Assembly (NCBI GenBank): GCA_934102255.1
Contig: CAKOSN010000020.1
Location: 1-34,453, forward strand
Source of the DNA: an uncultured Bacilli bacterium
GTDB taxonomy: Bacteria > Bacillota_I > Bacilli_A > RF39 > UBA660
Reading direction: 5' to 3'
Length of the DNA stretch: 34,453 bases
How positions within the stretch are numbered: position 1 is the first letter of the stretch; every line of letters begins with the position of its first letter. Positions 15,547-22,909 of the stretch are shown one piece after another. The notes below the pieces were generated by a model. It was not told the origin of the DNA. It saw only the letters and a program-made list of their open reading frames with translations, and did no database searches. The position numbers and the translations under genes are program-made.

Positions 15547-15573
15547 TTTCATAGAGTTGCTAACTCTATGAAA
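15547..15573 (-). repeat. Recombination-like site 6, distal
   Basis: Arm TTTCATAGAG (15547-15556), core TTGCTAA (15557-15563), arm CTCTATGAAA (15564-15573). The reverse-complement core is TTAGCAA, matching the proximal site. This is the upstream limit of the array. Confidence 0.85.
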
Positions 15574-15590
15574 AACAAGAAAAAATGGGC

Positions 15591-15630
15591 AAAAAAAGCT
15601 CTAATTAGACCTTCTAACTAGAGTTTTTTA
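15591..15630. terminator. Bidirectional terminator
   Basis: An 11-bp stem (15599-15609 with 15613-15623, one G-T pair) and a 3-nt loop, with A7 before and T6 after. It ends the ADP-ribosylglycohydrolase transcript on the minus strand and would stop rightward transcription from segment 6. Confidence 0.85.
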
Positions 15631-15631
15631 T

Positions 15632-16570
15632 TTAATTATTTTTAATAGCTTCTTCAAAACTATCACATAAATCTTCTAAGTATTCTTTTTTAGCTAACTT
15701 ATTTAACCAATTTTTTGGAATATCATCATAACCATAAATAATACCAGCCATAGAACCTGTAATGGCACCGATAGTATCAGTATCATTGCCTAAGTTAACA
15801 GAACCAATTATAGCTTCTTTAAAATTTCTAGCATTTAAGATAACCCATAAAGATGCTTCTAAAGTATCTACAACATAGCCACTACTACTTATTTCGGCTA
15901 TATCTAAAGTACTAATATCTTGTTTTAAAATTCTATCATAGATACTTATTGTTTCTTTAGTAAATAAAGAATAATCTAATGTTTTAATCTTGTTATAAGC
16001 TTCATATTTATCAAGACCTTGTAATAAATAAATAACATAGTTAACATAAATATAACAAGCCATAATACTTATTTCATGACGATGAGTTAGGGAGGAAACA
16101 TTCTTAGTTAGAGTATATATTTCATCACTAGAAGAATTATGATAAAAACAATAATAAGCTACTGGCAAGATGCGCATTAAAGAACCATTACCATTAGCAT
16201 TTATATTAGCAAGGCCTGATTCTAAAGCAGAAGTATTGCCTAAAGAATAGTTATGTATTGCTTTTAGACAAGTTCTACCAATATCAAATAGTTTACCACC
16301 TGGAGTATAATCACCTTTATTTATCCAATCAATAAACTTTCTCATAATATCATCATAATCAAACTTTTTCTTTTCGATAAAGGAAACCATTAAAGCTATT
16401 TCCATTGATGTATCATCAGACCAGAAACCTACGGGAACGGGATGACTACCATTACCAAGCATTTTCGTTACCGGGTTTTTAAGTAGTTTTTCACGACTAA
16501 TAAACTCTAAAGGAACACCAAAAGCATCTCCTATGGCATGACCAATAACCCCGTCTTTAACATTTGTCAT
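15632..16570 (-). CDS. ADP-ribosylglycohydrolase family protein (DraG-like)
   Basis: Protein of 312 residues, the usual length of the ADP-ribosyl-hydrolase fold. Metal-binding motifs are intact: GHAIGDAFGVPLE at the N-terminus, SDDTSM near residue 52, and GNDTDTIGAITGSMAG near residue 258. Such enzymes remove ADP-ribose from proteins or other ADP-ribosylated targets using two Mg2+ ions. No ADP-ribosyltransferase partner is visible nearby, so it may act on another locus or in general metabolism. ATGAGG precedes the ATG. It lies directly upstream of the switch array but is insulated by a terminator. Confidence 0.9.
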   Translation of the reverse strand: MTNVKDGVIGHAIGDAFGVPLEFISREKLLKNPVTKMLGNGSHPVPVGFWSDDTSMEIALMVSFIEKKKFDYDDIMRKFIDWINKGDYTPGGKLFDIGRTCLKAIHNYSLGNTSALESGLANINANGNGSLMRILPVAYYCFYHNSSSDEIYTLTKNVSSLTHRHEISIMACYIYVNYVIYLLQGLDKYEAYNKIKTLDYSLFTKETISIYDRILKQDISTLDIAEISSSGYVVDTLEASLWVILNARNFKEAIIGSVNLGNDTDTIGAITGSMAGIIYGYDDIPKNWLNKLAKKEYLEDLCDSFEEAIKNN

Positions 16571-16624
16571 TAATTACCTCATACTTTTCTTAAGATAAGT
16601 ATATCATTTAAATTAAATATTTTA

Positions 16625-16664
16625 TAAAAAAAAGCAATAAAACTAAAGAAAAATTCTATTGCTT
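16625..16664 (-). terminator. Rho-independent terminator
   Basis: AAGCAATA (16632-16639) pairs with TATTGCTT (16657-16664). A T-run follows on the minus strand, ending the 16670-17377 gene. Confidence 0.7.
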
Positions 16665-16669
16665 AATTT

Positions 16670-17377
16670 TTAATCTTCAAAATAAAGAAAATATTCATTA
16701 TATAAAGCTTTATTATTAATAGCATATCTTACTTTAGTAGTATGTTCATTATTATAATTATCAGTTATACTTTTTAACTCATTATCTAATTTATCATAGC
16801 TTTTAAAACTACGATAACCATATCCATTAGTACTATTTTTACCTGTATAACAACTATTACTAGGTATATTTATTGTATGATTATCAAGATTAAGACTACT
16901 TTTAATATAAAGAGTATGGCAGTGGTAACCACTATTATTTGAACTCATAAAGTTTCCATAAACAAGAATAATAGTAAGTACTAAAAAAATTGGAATAAGA
17001 TATATTTCTTTTTTAACATTCTTATTTATTTTTTTATCATCTTTTAACTTAGAATTCTTTTTTAATATATTAAAATTATAAATCGTATAGATTAATAAAC
17101 ATACGTATAAAAGAAGAATAAATGCGCTGTAAAGCTCTTGTCTATTATAAATTAGAAAAGCAAACATGCCACCTTTAAAAGCAAAATCTTTCTTTAATAG
17201 GCTTCTTATGAAAGTAATAGTAAGTAAAGATATATCACTTAATACCACGATAAGCCCTTTCTTAGTTTTACCTTTTCTTATTAAATAAGCTCCAATGGCT
17301 GATGATAATAAAGTAAATAAGATAAAAATAATTTCAACAATAATAAATATAACATTAATTAACATATTTTCTGACAT
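16670..17377 (-). CDS. Membrane protein with extracytoplasmic C-terminal domain, unknown
   Basis: Protein of 235 residues with about four hydrophobic segments (about 8-32, 42-58, 84-102 and 127-143), a Lys-rich loop (KKNSKLKDDKKINKNVKKE) that should be cytoplasmic, and a hydrophilic C-terminal domain of ~90 residues with two Cys (YHCHTL, NSCYTG) that could form a disulfide outside the cell. No family recognised. TAGGAG lies 6 nt before the ATG. Its promoter contains a run of eight C between the -35 and -10 boxes, so expression may vary by slippage (see separate feature). Confidence 0.7.
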   Translation of the reverse strand: MSENMLINVIFIIVEIIFILFTLLSSAIGAYLIRKGKTKKGLIVVLSDISLLTITFIRSLLKKDFAFKGGMFAFLIYNRQELYSAFILLLYVCLLIYTIYNFNILKKNSKLKDDKKINKNVKKEIYLIPIFLVLTIILVYGNFMSSNNSGYHCHTLYIKSSLNLDNHTINIPSNSCYTGKNSTNGYGYRSFKSYDKLDNELKSITDNYNNEHTTKVRYAINNKALYNEYFLYFED

Positions 17378-17399
17378 AATAAACTCCTATTTTATTATC

Positions 17400-17427
17400 A
17401 TTATACTTAATAATCGGGGGGGGTCAA
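17400..17427 (-). promoter_or_regulatory. Promoter with C8 tract in the spacer
   Basis: On the minus strand TTGACC (17427-17422), a 16-bp spacer starting with six further C residues, and a perfect TATAAT (17405-17400). The -35 box and spacer share a C8 run (G8 on the plus strand, 17416-17423). One added C would give the optimal 17-bp spacing and one lost C gives 15 bp. The ATG at 17377 follows at normal distance. Confidence 0.8.
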
Positions 17428-17464
17428 TATAGATATATTAAATTTTAGAAAATAATCTTAGGTT

Positions 17465-18478
17465 TTATAGAGATTGGTCTAGACTTTTAATACTAAGATG
17501 ACTTTTTAATTCTTCGGTAAATAAGTTTATAATATCTTCTACTTTTCTATAACCATTTAAATATAGTTCATCTAAGTTAATTAAGATAGCATTATTAGTT
17601 AGAAGAAATGGTTTAGAAGATATAGTTTTGCTAATGTTTAATTGGTCTAAATAATTAGGAGTATTTATAAACTTAGGCATTATATCTAAGTAATTATTCA
17701 TAGGAATAACTTTTTTAGCTTTTAAATTTTTAAGAAAAGTTTGTTCTTCTAAAGATAAAGTAGAATAATTATTTTCTAGAATACGATTGATTAAATCAGA
17801 TAAGCTAGCTCTTAACTCTTCTTTAAAGCTATCATCAAATTTATTGATAGAAAGTTTAGCCACGTTATTGATAGTTATATTTAATAAAGGATTAAAAATA
17901 GTAAACATTTCTTTTTTATTTTTACGATGTTTAAATAATTGTTCTTCGGATTCTTCTGGATTTAACTTTTTATGACGACTAAAAGACTGATTAAGACAGG
18001 TTTCTAATGAGGTTCTTAGAGCGATGAATTCACCTTTTATTTTGGAGGCATCATTTACAAAACGATACTGCGAGCCGTCTATTACTATAACTTTACCAGT
18101 TGGCTCTAAATAATTAATTATCTCATCATAAATGGTAGCAAAACAAATAGAACATTTCCCCCAAAAATCCTCATTAATTTGCATTTGCTTTTCGCCGTTA
18201 CGACGATGAGTTCGAGGAAAAATATCTTTACCATATTTATTAACAATTAATTTTACTAAGTCGTATTCTAAAGTGCCAACTTTATTATTATTAAGATTTA
18301 TTGAATCAAAATCGATAACAATATATTTACTAGGATTCTTTCTAAAGTTTTCACATAAAGTTGATTTACCAGCACCACCTTCTCCGGTTATATTAATTAC
18401 TTTATCATTTGTTAATTTACGATATAATAAAGGTTTACTTGCCTTTTCATCAATACCATAATCCATATAAGACTCCAT
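17465..18478 (-). CDS. P-loop NTPase/kinase-like protein
   Basis: Protein of 337 residues with a clear Walker A motif GEGGAGKST at residues 32-40, a following acidic strand (YIVIDFDSI) and a later VIVIDGSQ strand that could be Walker B. A RTSLETC helix and an Arg/Lys-rich lid-like stretch (FSRHKKL, FKHRKNKKE) recall nucleotide or small-molecule kinases. The C-terminal third is unassigned. It begins 7 bp after the stop of the 18486-19643 gene, with AGAGGA in the end of that gene, so the two are co-expressed and probably act together. Substrate unknown. Confidence 0.7.
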   Translation of the reverse strand: MESYMDYGIDEKASKPLLYRKLTNDKVINITGEGGAGKSTLCENFRKNPSKYIVIDFDSINLNNNKVGTLEYDLVKLIVNKYGKDIFPRTHRRNGEKQMQINEDFWGKCSICFATIYDEIINYLEPTGKVIVIDGSQYRFVNDASKIKGEFIALRTSLETCLNQSFSRHKKLNPEESEEQLFKHRKNKKEMFTIFNPLLNITINNVAKLSINKFDDSFKEELRASLSDLINRILENNYSTLSLEEQTFLKNLKAKKVIPMNNYLDIMPKFINTPNYLDQLNISKTISSKPFLLTNNAILINLDELYLNGYRKVEDIINLFTEELKSHLSIKSLDQSL

Positions 18479-18485
18479 TTCTTTT

Positions 18486-19643
18486 TTATATCCTCTTTAT
18501 TTCTGTGTATTTGGTAATAACCTTCTTAAAATCACTTACAACAATATCATCATACTGCATAGGAATTATAACCTCATTATAATAAGCATTTAACTTATCT
18601 AACGGGATTAAACCAGTTAAAATTCTTGCTTCTAAACTTTTTAAAGAAGATAGATATTTTTCATAGTCAGTATTACTATAAGGGGACATTTCTTTTTTTA
18701 AACGATATAAAGCTTTATTAATACATTTAAAAGGAATATTATTTTCTTTTAATAGTAAGTATTCATCAAATAAGATATCACAACCGTTACTTAGTAATAC
18801 TGCTCCCCTATAACTAGTATTAGTTCTATCTAAAACTACTTCATTACATAAGGAACTACCATAATCATATAATTTACCATTTTCTTTTAGTTCTCTTGCT
18901 ACGCTTAGCTTTTCAATCATCTCTGGTGTTTCTATGGCAGTAACACATTTTTTACTATCGTTAGTATAGCCAACTTTTATATAATGTTTAGAACCATTTA
19001 CTTCGATTACTTTTAAAGTAAGAAAATCAGGATTATTAAAATCACCAGTTACTGAGTCGCAAGAAGATGATGCTATATAGTTAGTACTATTAACATCAAC
19101 TACAAAGATTAAATTACTATCTTGAAAACTATTTAATTCTAAATTAGAAAATAAGCTACAAGATAAATATTGAGCCATATAAGAGTTATAATTTTTATCA
19201 CTACTAATGCCGGGTATATTAAAACAAGCATGACCTACTATCATAAAGTCTTCGCCATTTACTAAATCATTAAAGTTAGTAAGTCTTTGTTGCCAAAGGA
19301 AAGCGGTATAATTTCTTAGACTTTCTTCTAAAGTAAATAACTCATTTAAATCTTTAGTAATCTCATTACCTATGATAGAAGCATTAGAAGGATATTTACC
19401 ATTTTTAAAGTAATAAGATATATTTTCTTCTTTTAATAAATCTTCTCTAATTTTTAAAGAAATATTTCTTAAATTAGGATATTTAGTTTGAAATTCTTGG
19501 AGTTTTTTATATAAAGGATAATATATTTCTTTATTATTACTAGTTTTTATTAAATAATTTAGTTCTAGGGATAATTGAGTTAAGTAACCTTGTACTGATG
19601 AAGTTAATAAATTATAATCTTTTAAATAATTAAATGTTCGCAT
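18486..19643 (-). CDS. Unknown protein paired with P-loop NTPase
   Basis: Protein of 385 residues with no signal peptide, no membrane segment and no motif I can name. The central part is beta-rich (NLIFVVDVNSTNYIASSSCDS, then a NGSKHYIKVGYTNDSKKC stretch), which would fit an enzyme or binding fold; the ends are helical. GAGAGG lies before the ATG, and a promoter sits at 19681-19708. First gene of a two-gene operon with the downstream P-loop protein. It could be a defence or signalling pair, but nothing in the sequence proves it. Confidence 0.65.
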   Translation of the reverse strand: MRTFNYLKDYNLLTSSVQGYLTQLSLELNYLIKTSNNKEIYYPLYKKLQEFQTKYPNLRNISLKIREDLLKEENISYYFKNGKYPSNASIIGNEITKDLNELFTLEESLRNYTAFLWQQRLTNFNDLVNGEDFMIVGHACFNIPGISSDKNYNSYMAQYLSCSLFSNLELNSFQDSNLIFVVDVNSTNYIASSSCDSVTGDFNNPDFLTLKVIEVNGSKHYIKVGYTNDSKKCVTAIETPEMIEKLSVARELKENGKLYDYGSSLCNEVVLDRTNTSYRGAVLLSNGCDILFDEYLLLKENNIPFKCINKALYRLKKEMSPYSNTDYEKYLSSLKSLEARILTGLIPLDKLNAYYNEVIIPMQYDDIVVSDFKKVITKYTEIKRI

Positions 19644-19680
19644 ATTATTCCTCTCTTATTAAAGATATTTATATATGAAT

Positions 19681-19708
19681 ATTATAACATTTTCGTAAAA
19701 TTAAACAA
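19681..19708 (-). promoter_or_regulatory. Promoter of the unknown/P-loop operon
   Basis: TTGTTT (19708-19703), 16-bp spacer, and TG-T-TATAAT with the hexamer at 19686-19681 on the minus strand. Confidence 0.6.
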
Positions 19709-19714
19709 TAAGAC

Positions 19715-19743
19715 CAAAAAAGATTACCTAGCTTAAGTAATCT
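19715..19743 (-). terminator. Terminator of dxs
   Basis: AGATTAC (19721-19727) pairs with GTAATCT (19737-19743), followed on the minus strand by T6. The stem includes the dxs stop codon. Confidence 0.8.
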
Positions 19744-21470
19744 TCAATAATATTAACTAAATTTTCTTTAGACATGCCACATTTTGCAAGTAGTTCTTCG
19801 GCTTTAAAATCAGTATGGAATTTTTTAGAAATACCAAAGTTCATAACTTTAATGGCATCGTTACCTAAGTAACTAGCGATATTTACACCATAACCACCTT
19901 GAAGCTCACCGTCTTCTAAAGTAATAATTAACTTATGATTTTCCTTTAGTTTATCTAAAGTTTCGTAATCTAAGTTACTAACGTTAATAGGATTGATAAC
20001 GGTTATATCTTTTTGATATTTTTTTTTAATGTCTTTGGCTACTTCAAGAGCCATTTTAAGCATGGGACCAACTGCTATAATAGCAACATCACTACCATTT
20101 GATACGCACATATTTTTCGTAAAATCGGTATGGTTATCGTTATCTAGTTCACACCAGAATGCTGGGACTCTGATACCTACTGGGTGTTTACTTATGGTTG
20201 TTGAAAATTTTAAGGCATCGTTATATTCTTTTTTAGTAGCGGGTGATAGATAAGTAAAGTTAGGAATATGACTAAATTCTTGAATATCACATAAGGCAAT
20301 ATGGGTATCACTATTCATACCATAAACACCTGGGTTAATAGCTAAAATAACGGCGGGATTATCATTTAAGCACAAATCATGACTTACTTGGTCATAGACT
20401 CTTTGAAGGAATGGTGCAAAAGTTCCAAATACTGGGATGCCACCATTTTTAGCAATGCCACTAATCATCCCAACGGCATTTTCCTCGGCAATGCCAACAT
20501 CAATAAACTTACCTTTGTTAACATATTTCTCTCTTATATCTTGTGTAAACCCTAAAGATGCGGGAGTACCAGCATTTAAAACAACAGCTTTAGAGTTAGT
20601 ATCTAATAATTCTTTTAAACTATTAAATACGGTGTCATCTTTAACTACTGGATTTTTTAAGGAACCATCTTCGATATTAAATGGTCCACCAGCATGCCAA
20701 GCTTCCCTATTTTCTTCAGCATATTTAAGTCCTTTACCTTTAATAGTATGAATATGTAGAAGAACTGGATGGTCAGTATCTTTAACTGAGTTAAATAACT
20801 CTACTAACTTTTTAATATCATGACCATCATCTAAATAATGGTATTCAAAACCCAAAGCTTTAAAGAAGTTATTATTAGATACGCCATTCATCATACGTAG
20901 TTCTTTTAGATTTTTATAAAGACCACCATGATTTTCTGCAATACTTTGGTCATTATCATTAACAATAATAATTAAATTATTTTTATATTCACCGGCATAA
21001 TTTAAGGCTTCTAAAGCTTCACCACCGGATAAGGCCCCATCGCCAATAACGGCAATTATATTTTCTTTAGTATGTTTTAAGTCTCTTGCGACTGCTAAGC
21101 CTAAACTTAAAGAAACACTAGTAGAAGTATGCCCTATTTTAAAGAAATCATGTTTACTTTCTAAGGGGTTAGTATAACCAGTTACTTCACTAAATTTATC
21201 ATCATCAAGATAAGCTTCTTTACGACCAGTTAAGATTTTATGCGGATAACATTGGTGGGAAACATCAAAGACGATTTTATCTACGGGTGAGTTAAAGACA
21301 TAATGAAGGGCTACTGTCATTTCAACAACACCTAAGTTTGGTCCTTTATGACCACCTATTTTACTAACACGGTTAATTACAGCTTCTCTTACTTCATCAG
21401 CTAATGGTTGTAATTCTTCTATCTTTAATTTTTTGACATCTTCTGGTCCATTAATTTTTTCTAAATACAT
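19728..21470 (-). CDS. dxs: 1-deoxy-D-xylulose-5-phosphate synthase
   Basis: Condenses pyruvate and glyceraldehyde-3-phosphate to DXP with thiamine diphosphate, the first step of the MEP isoprenoid pathway, in the cytoplasm. Length is 580 residues, somewhat shorter than the common ~620. Family marks: GGHKGPNLGVVE near residue 40, the phosphate-pocket HTSTSVSLSLGLA, the ThDP motif GDGALSGGEALEALN to NDN near 142-172, IHTIKGKGLKYAE, and the transketolase-like C-terminal half with DVGIAEENAVG and LEDGELQGGYG. AAGGAG precedes the ATG. The short form is typical of some gut Bacillota and need not mean loss of function. Confidence 0.93.
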   Translation of the reverse strand: MYLEKINGPEDVKKLKIEELQPLADEVREAVINRVSKIGGHKGPNLGVVEMTVALHYVFNSPVDKIVFDVSHQCYPHKILTGRKEAYLDDDKFSEVTGYTNPLESKHDFFKIGHTSTSVSLSLGLAVARDLKHTKENIIAVIGDGALSGGEALEALNYAGEYKNNLIIIVNDNDQSIAENHGGLYKNLKELRMMNGVSNNNFFKALGFEYHYLDDGHDIKKLVELFNSVKDTDHPVLLHIHTIKGKGLKYAEENREAWHAGGPFNIEDGSLKNPVVKDDTVFNSLKELLDTNSKAVVLNAGTPASLGFTQDIREKYVNKGKFIDVGIAEENAVGMISGIAKNGGIPVFGTFAPFLQRVYDQVSHDLCLNDNPAVILAINPGVYGMNSDTHIALCDIQEFSHIPNFTYLSPATKKEYNDALKFSTTISKHPVGIRVPAFWCELDNDNHTDFTKNMCVSNGSDVAIIAVGPMLKMALEVAKDIKKKYQKDITVINPINVSNLDYETLDKLKENHKLIITLEDGELQGGYGVNIASYLGNDAIKVMNFGISKKFHTDFKAEELLAKCGMSKENLVNIIEDYLS

Positions 21471-21496
21471 TTAATACACTCCTTATAATTTTTTTA

Positions 21497-22003
21497 TTAT
21501 TTATTAAGCCAATTAACTAAAGTTTGCTTTGCTTCGTCTACCTTAGAACCACGGATTGCAAGACCTTCTTTAATATTGGCATTACCACAAAATCTTTTAA
21601 CATCAGATAAAGTACTTCCAAGTCCAGAACCTTCATGAGTAGTTAGATAGGCCACTGTTTTACCAGTAAAGTCTAATTTTTCAAGTAAGCTAAACATTGG
21701 ACAAGGATAATGTCCCCACCAAACTGGTCCCGCTAGATAAATAGTATCATAATCATCAAGATTATCTAAGTATCTAACTAAAGCAGGACGAGCATCTTTA
21801 TTTAATTGGGCTTTAGCAATATCACAGCATTCATTATAATCATAGGGATATTTATTAACAGGTTCTACTTTAAATATATCAGCATTTGTTAAACTCTGAA
21901 GAGTTTCTACTAATTTTTCAGTACTACCTTTAGTTATATTTTCAATACCATGTTCCATATAATTTTCTCCCGTATGAGAAAAATAAATTATTAAACTTTT
22001 CAT
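21497..22003 (-). CDS. Flavodoxin
   Basis: A 168-residue flavodoxin: FMN phosphate-binding loop YFSHTGENY at the N-terminus, then AGPVWWGHYPCPM and TTHEGSGLGST, the loops that flank the isoalloxazine ring. It carries electrons in the cytoplasm or acts as a small NAD(P)H-linked reductase partner. Its ATG overlaps the TGA of the GDPD gene (ATGA), so the two are translationally coupled; AAAGGATGG in the end of the upstream gene serves as the ribosome site. The partner enzyme is not identifiable from the neighbourhood, though dxs lies just downstream and the MEP pathway's IspG/IspH enzymes use reduced flavodoxin or ferredoxin in many bacteria. Confidence 0.88.
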   Translation of the reverse strand: MKSLIIYFSHTGENYMEHGIENITKGSTEKLVETLQSLTNADIFKVEPVNKYPYDYNECCDIAKAQLNKDARPALVRYLDNLDDYDTIYLAGPVWWGHYPCPMFSLLEKLDFTGKTVAYLTTHEGSGLGSTLSDVKRFCGNANIKEGLAIRGSKVDEAKQTLVNWLNK

Positions 22004-22830
22004 TTATTACCATCCTTTTTATTTTTTATATTTCTTTTTATTTTTCTAGAGCTATCACCACTTTTATTGGGATAAATATTTTGACTATTTTTAGTCTCAA
22101 TTATATCTTCAATATTTTCCATAATAAAAGTATCACAATTATTTTGGGCTACTATAAATGATGTTTTATCTTTTATAGTCCAAGCCATAATTAGTTTATT
22201 TTTACGAAGTTTTTTTAATCTTTTACTAGGTAGGGCTCTTATATCATAAGATATAAAATCTGGTTTAGTAATAATGTTATAAAGCATACTTTGCATAAAT
22301 TTCTTTTTAAGAATATTTATATTATCTGTTTTAAAATCACTACTTAATTGACCTCTTATAACATTAGGAGCTTTTTTTCTTAAGTAATTAACAGTTAGAG
22401 GGTTAAAGCTTTTGATAGCATATTTACCTTTATAGTCTTTTAATGTATTTAAAACTTTATCTTCTAAAAGACCACATTTATTATCAAATTTCAGTTCAAT
22501 TATAATTGGTACTTTACCATTAATAAGTTTTAAAATATCACTAAATAAAGGAATATGTTCATTAGTATTTAATAATTTTAAATTTTGTAATTCTTTATAA
22601 GTTTTATCCTTTATTGGACTATCTAAACCCGTCATTCGCTTTAAGTTATCATCATGAAAAACTACAACATTACCATCTTTTAAGAGATGTAAGTCAAATT
22701 CGATTAAATAATTTTTTTCTATTGCTCTTTTAAAAGCAGGAATGGAATTTTCTGGTATGCCGATATTTATATCATGATAACCACGATGTGCAACAATTTT
22801 ATTTTTTAAGAACTCTAAATCCTTTTTCAT
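22000..22830 (-). CDS. Glycerophosphodiester phosphodiesterase
   Basis: Protein of 276 residues of the GDPD TIM-barrel family, which hydrolyses glycerophosphodiesters to glycerol-3-phosphate and an alcohol. Catalytic motifs are present: VAHRGYHD (His, Arg), IPENSIPAF (Glu), EFDLHLLKDGNVVVFHD with the Glu-x-Asp metal ligands and second His, and IIELKFD. The strongly basic tail (SSRKIKRNIKNKKDGNK) is not part of the fold. No signal peptide, so it is cytoplasmic. It overlaps the flavodoxin gene by 4 bp. Confidence 0.88.
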   Translation of the reverse strand: MKKDLEFLKNKIVAHRGYHDINIGIPENSIPAFKRAIEKNYLIEFDLHLLKDGNVVVFHDDNLKRMTGLDSPIKDKTYKELQNLKLLNTNEHIPLFSDILKLINGKVPIIIELKFDNKCGLLEDKVLNTLKDYKGKYAIKSFNPLTVNYLRKKAPNVIRGQLSSDFKTDNINILKKKFMQSMLYNIITKPDFISYDIRALPSKRLKKLRKNKLIMAWTIKDKTSFIVAQNNCDTFIMENIEDIIETKNSQNIYPNKSGDSSRKIKRNIKNKKDGNK

Positions 22831-22909
22831 TACTACTACACTCTTTACTATTATTTTTTTATTAATTTTATAGTCTAATTATTATTAATAAAATCACTTA
22901 TTTCTTATT

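Larger units (their letters stand above)
15282..15573. other. Predicted invertible promoter segment 6
   Basis: Encloses 238 bp (15309-15546). Boxes begin at 15351, 15364, 15388, 15444 and 15456. The promoter at 15482-15510 faces right, away from the gene (OFF), toward the bidirectional terminator at 15591-15630. The interior is very close to segment 2. Confidence 0.75.

Noticed and set aside
7672..15573. The repeats as a CRISPR array
   Set aside because: Spacing is ~265 bp and ~1.4 kb, with conserved interiors and genes between; there are no short unique spacers and no cas genes.
15632..16570. ADP-ribosylglycohydrolase as part of the switch array
   Set aside because: It has its own ribosome site and is cut off from the array by a bidirectional terminator; no shared sites or motifs.
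22000..22003. Mollicute genetic code with TGA as Trp
   Set aside because: TGA serves as the stop of the GDPD gene in an ATGA overlap, and Trp codons in clear families are TGG.
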